Assembly (NCBI GenBank): GCA_938084875.1
Contig: CALKFX010000103.1
Span: forward strand, 1-7,955
Reading direction: 5' to 3'
DNA: 7,955 bases
DNA from: an uncultured Flavobacteriales bacterium
GTDB taxonomy: Bacteria; Bacteroidota; Bacteroidia; Flavobacteriales_D; Parvicellaceae
Shown here: positions 7,101 through 7,955 of the stretch, piece after piece
Layout: each line of letters begins with the position of its first letter
How positions within the stretch are numbered: position 1 is the stretch's first letter
Notes under the pieces: generated by a model
Seen by the model: only the letters and a program-made list of their open reading frames with translations
The model's database searches: none
What the model was told of the DNA's origin: nothing
Translations under genes and position numbers: made by a program

Positions 7101-7940
7101 TCAATAAAAATTACTTCTATGAACTAACTTTATATGTTCTTTTTCCCTGTTTTTTTTAAAAAAAACTATGCCTAGTGAAAAAATATCTAGACTAAGCATT
7201 ACTTTCTCAAAATTGCAAATTTCTTCCCAAGCTTGTTTCATATCGCTAGACCAATAAATATCGTCAAAAATGAAAATTGAATCTTCGTTAGTGTGCTCTA
7301 CCAGCCAATAAAAATATCTTAACGTAGCTTCTTTAGAATGGTTCCCGTCAAAAAAAATCAAATCATATTTATTTTTTAAAAGTTGGGGGATTATTTGATC
7401 AAAAGGCTGGTTTATAAGCGCTACATTCTTAAGCTTTAATGTGTTGAAGTTTTTTTGAGCGAGGCTACCAACCTTAGGATCTCCTTCAATAGTGGTAACT
7501 TTGCCCTCTTTATTGGCATTTGATAGATAAGCTGTTGTAAGCCCTAAAGAGGTGCCTATTTCAAGAATGTTTTTTTTTTGAAAAAAACTTACCATCCTAA
7601 ATAGTATTTGTGCTTTTTTAGGTCTTGATTGAACTTTTTTAATTAAAATATTAATAGTACTAGAGGTAGACTTTATTGATTTTGATCCTGCACCTAAATC
7701 TTTTAATTCAATTGACTCTGTTTGTTTTAAAAGTAAACTTCTCAAATGTTCTATTCCAACAAAAGAGTAATACTTAATTGAACTATCCAATATGTTTTCT
7801 ATCATATCATGAACCAACGGAGAATGGATATTGTATTTATTGGTTCCCTGAAATAAAAACTTTAAATAAAAGCTGATTTTTTTAACCATATGCAAATTTA
7901 AGGCTTTAGTTGGTGCTAATAAAAATTTTATTAAAGACAT
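7101..7940 (-). CDS. Class I SAM-dependent methyltransferase, O-methyltransferase-like
   Basis: The enzyme transfers a methyl group from S-adenosylmethionine to an unidentified substrate and is probably cytoplasmic. The Rossmann fold is clear. Motif I is NILEIGTSLGLTT (124-136), with the SAM-binding glycines. The acidic end of strand 2 is TTIEGDP (149-155), with E152 the likely ribose ligand. The strand-4 motif is DLIFFDGNH (193-201) and the next strand is FIFDDIYW (223-230). This resembles the COMT-like or Methyltransf_24 group. The N-terminal YLKFLFQGTNKYNIHSPLV (25-43) resembles the opening of flavobacterial proteins as I remember them, whose start would correspond to M18 (codon 7889-7887). 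The 17 residues before it may therefore be untranslated; the longest reading is given here. The coding strand carries an A10 run just before motif I and a T8A8 tract near the 3' end. Only 15 bases precede the gene in the window, so an upstream operon partner cannot be judged. Confidence 0.82.
   Translation of the reverse strand: MSLIKFLLAPTKALNLHMVKKISFYLKFLFQGTNKYNIHSPLVHDMIENILDSSIKYYSFVGIEHLRSLLLKQTESIELKDLGAGSKSIKSTSSTINILIKKVQSRPKKAQILFRMVSFFQKKNILEIGTSLGLTTAYLSNANKEGKVTTIEGDPKVGSLAQKNFNTLKLKNVALINQPFDQIIPQLLKNKYDLIFFDGNHSKEATLRYFYWLVEHTNEDSIFIFDDIYWSSDMKQAWEEICNFEKVMLSLDIFSLGIVFFKKNREKEHIKLVHRSNFY
7893..7900 (-). promoter_or_regulatory. Perfect TAnnTTTG -7 element match just before the alternative methyltransferase start
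   Basis: On the minus strand TAAATTTG matches the Bacteroidota -7 consensus exactly and ends 3 bases before the internal ATG at 7889-7887. If used, it would give an almost leaderless mRNA starting at M18. No TTG lies at the expected 17-23-base distance upstream, which weakens the case; an 8-base AT-rich match is likely to arise by chance. Confidence 0.15.
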
Positions 7941-7955
7941 TATCTATTAGATTTG

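Overview
The window is about 30% GC by eye and looks like chromosome of a member of the Bacteroidota, most likely the Flavobacteriia. The reasons are: no Shine-Dalgarno sequences ahead of the genes, a TTG / TAnnTTTG-type promoter candidate, a lipoprotein signal with a loose lipobox, secreted proteins cleaved at an 'FG|Q'-type site, and a membrane pyrophosphatase carrying the residue signature of the Flavobacterium-type enzyme. No tRNA, rRNA, CRISPR array, transposase or phage gene was seen.

Layout. (1) Bases 1-1586, minus strand: hppA, a membrane-bound ion-pumping pyrophosphatase. It has its true start but runs off the left edge (528 residues visible). (2) Bases 1587-1790: a 204-bp divergent intergenic region with a candidate hppA promoter and three TGCAAA copies. 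(3) Bases 1791-3134, plus strand: a secreted M43/pappalysin-like zinc metalloprotease with a short lysine-rich beta-type C-terminal module. (4) Bases 7940-3128, minus strand: a co-directional cluster of a class I SAM-dependent methyltransferase, then (82-bp gap) a periplasmic M23 peptidoglycan peptidase lipoprotein, then (21-bp gap) a large AsmA-like envelope protein. The AsmA-like gene converges on the metalloprotease gene, and the two overlap by 7 bp at their stop codons.

How the genes fit together. The peptidase and AsmA-like genes are probably co-transcribed and both act in the envelope (cell-wall remodelling, and inner-to-outer membrane lipid transport or assembly). The methyltransferase may belong to the same transcript, but its substrate cannot be read from the sequence. 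HppA couples hydrolysis of biosynthetic pyrophosphate to ion pumping and is an independent housekeeping gene. The metalloprotease is the most accessory-looking gene.

I did not find a convincing undescribed system. The points most worth a second look are the coupling-residue arrangement of HppA, an Asp in place of the usual second His of the HxH zinc motif in the M23 peptidase, the apparently cut-short metalloprotease C-terminus at the convergent overlap, and long A/T homopolymers inside the methyltransferase gene.
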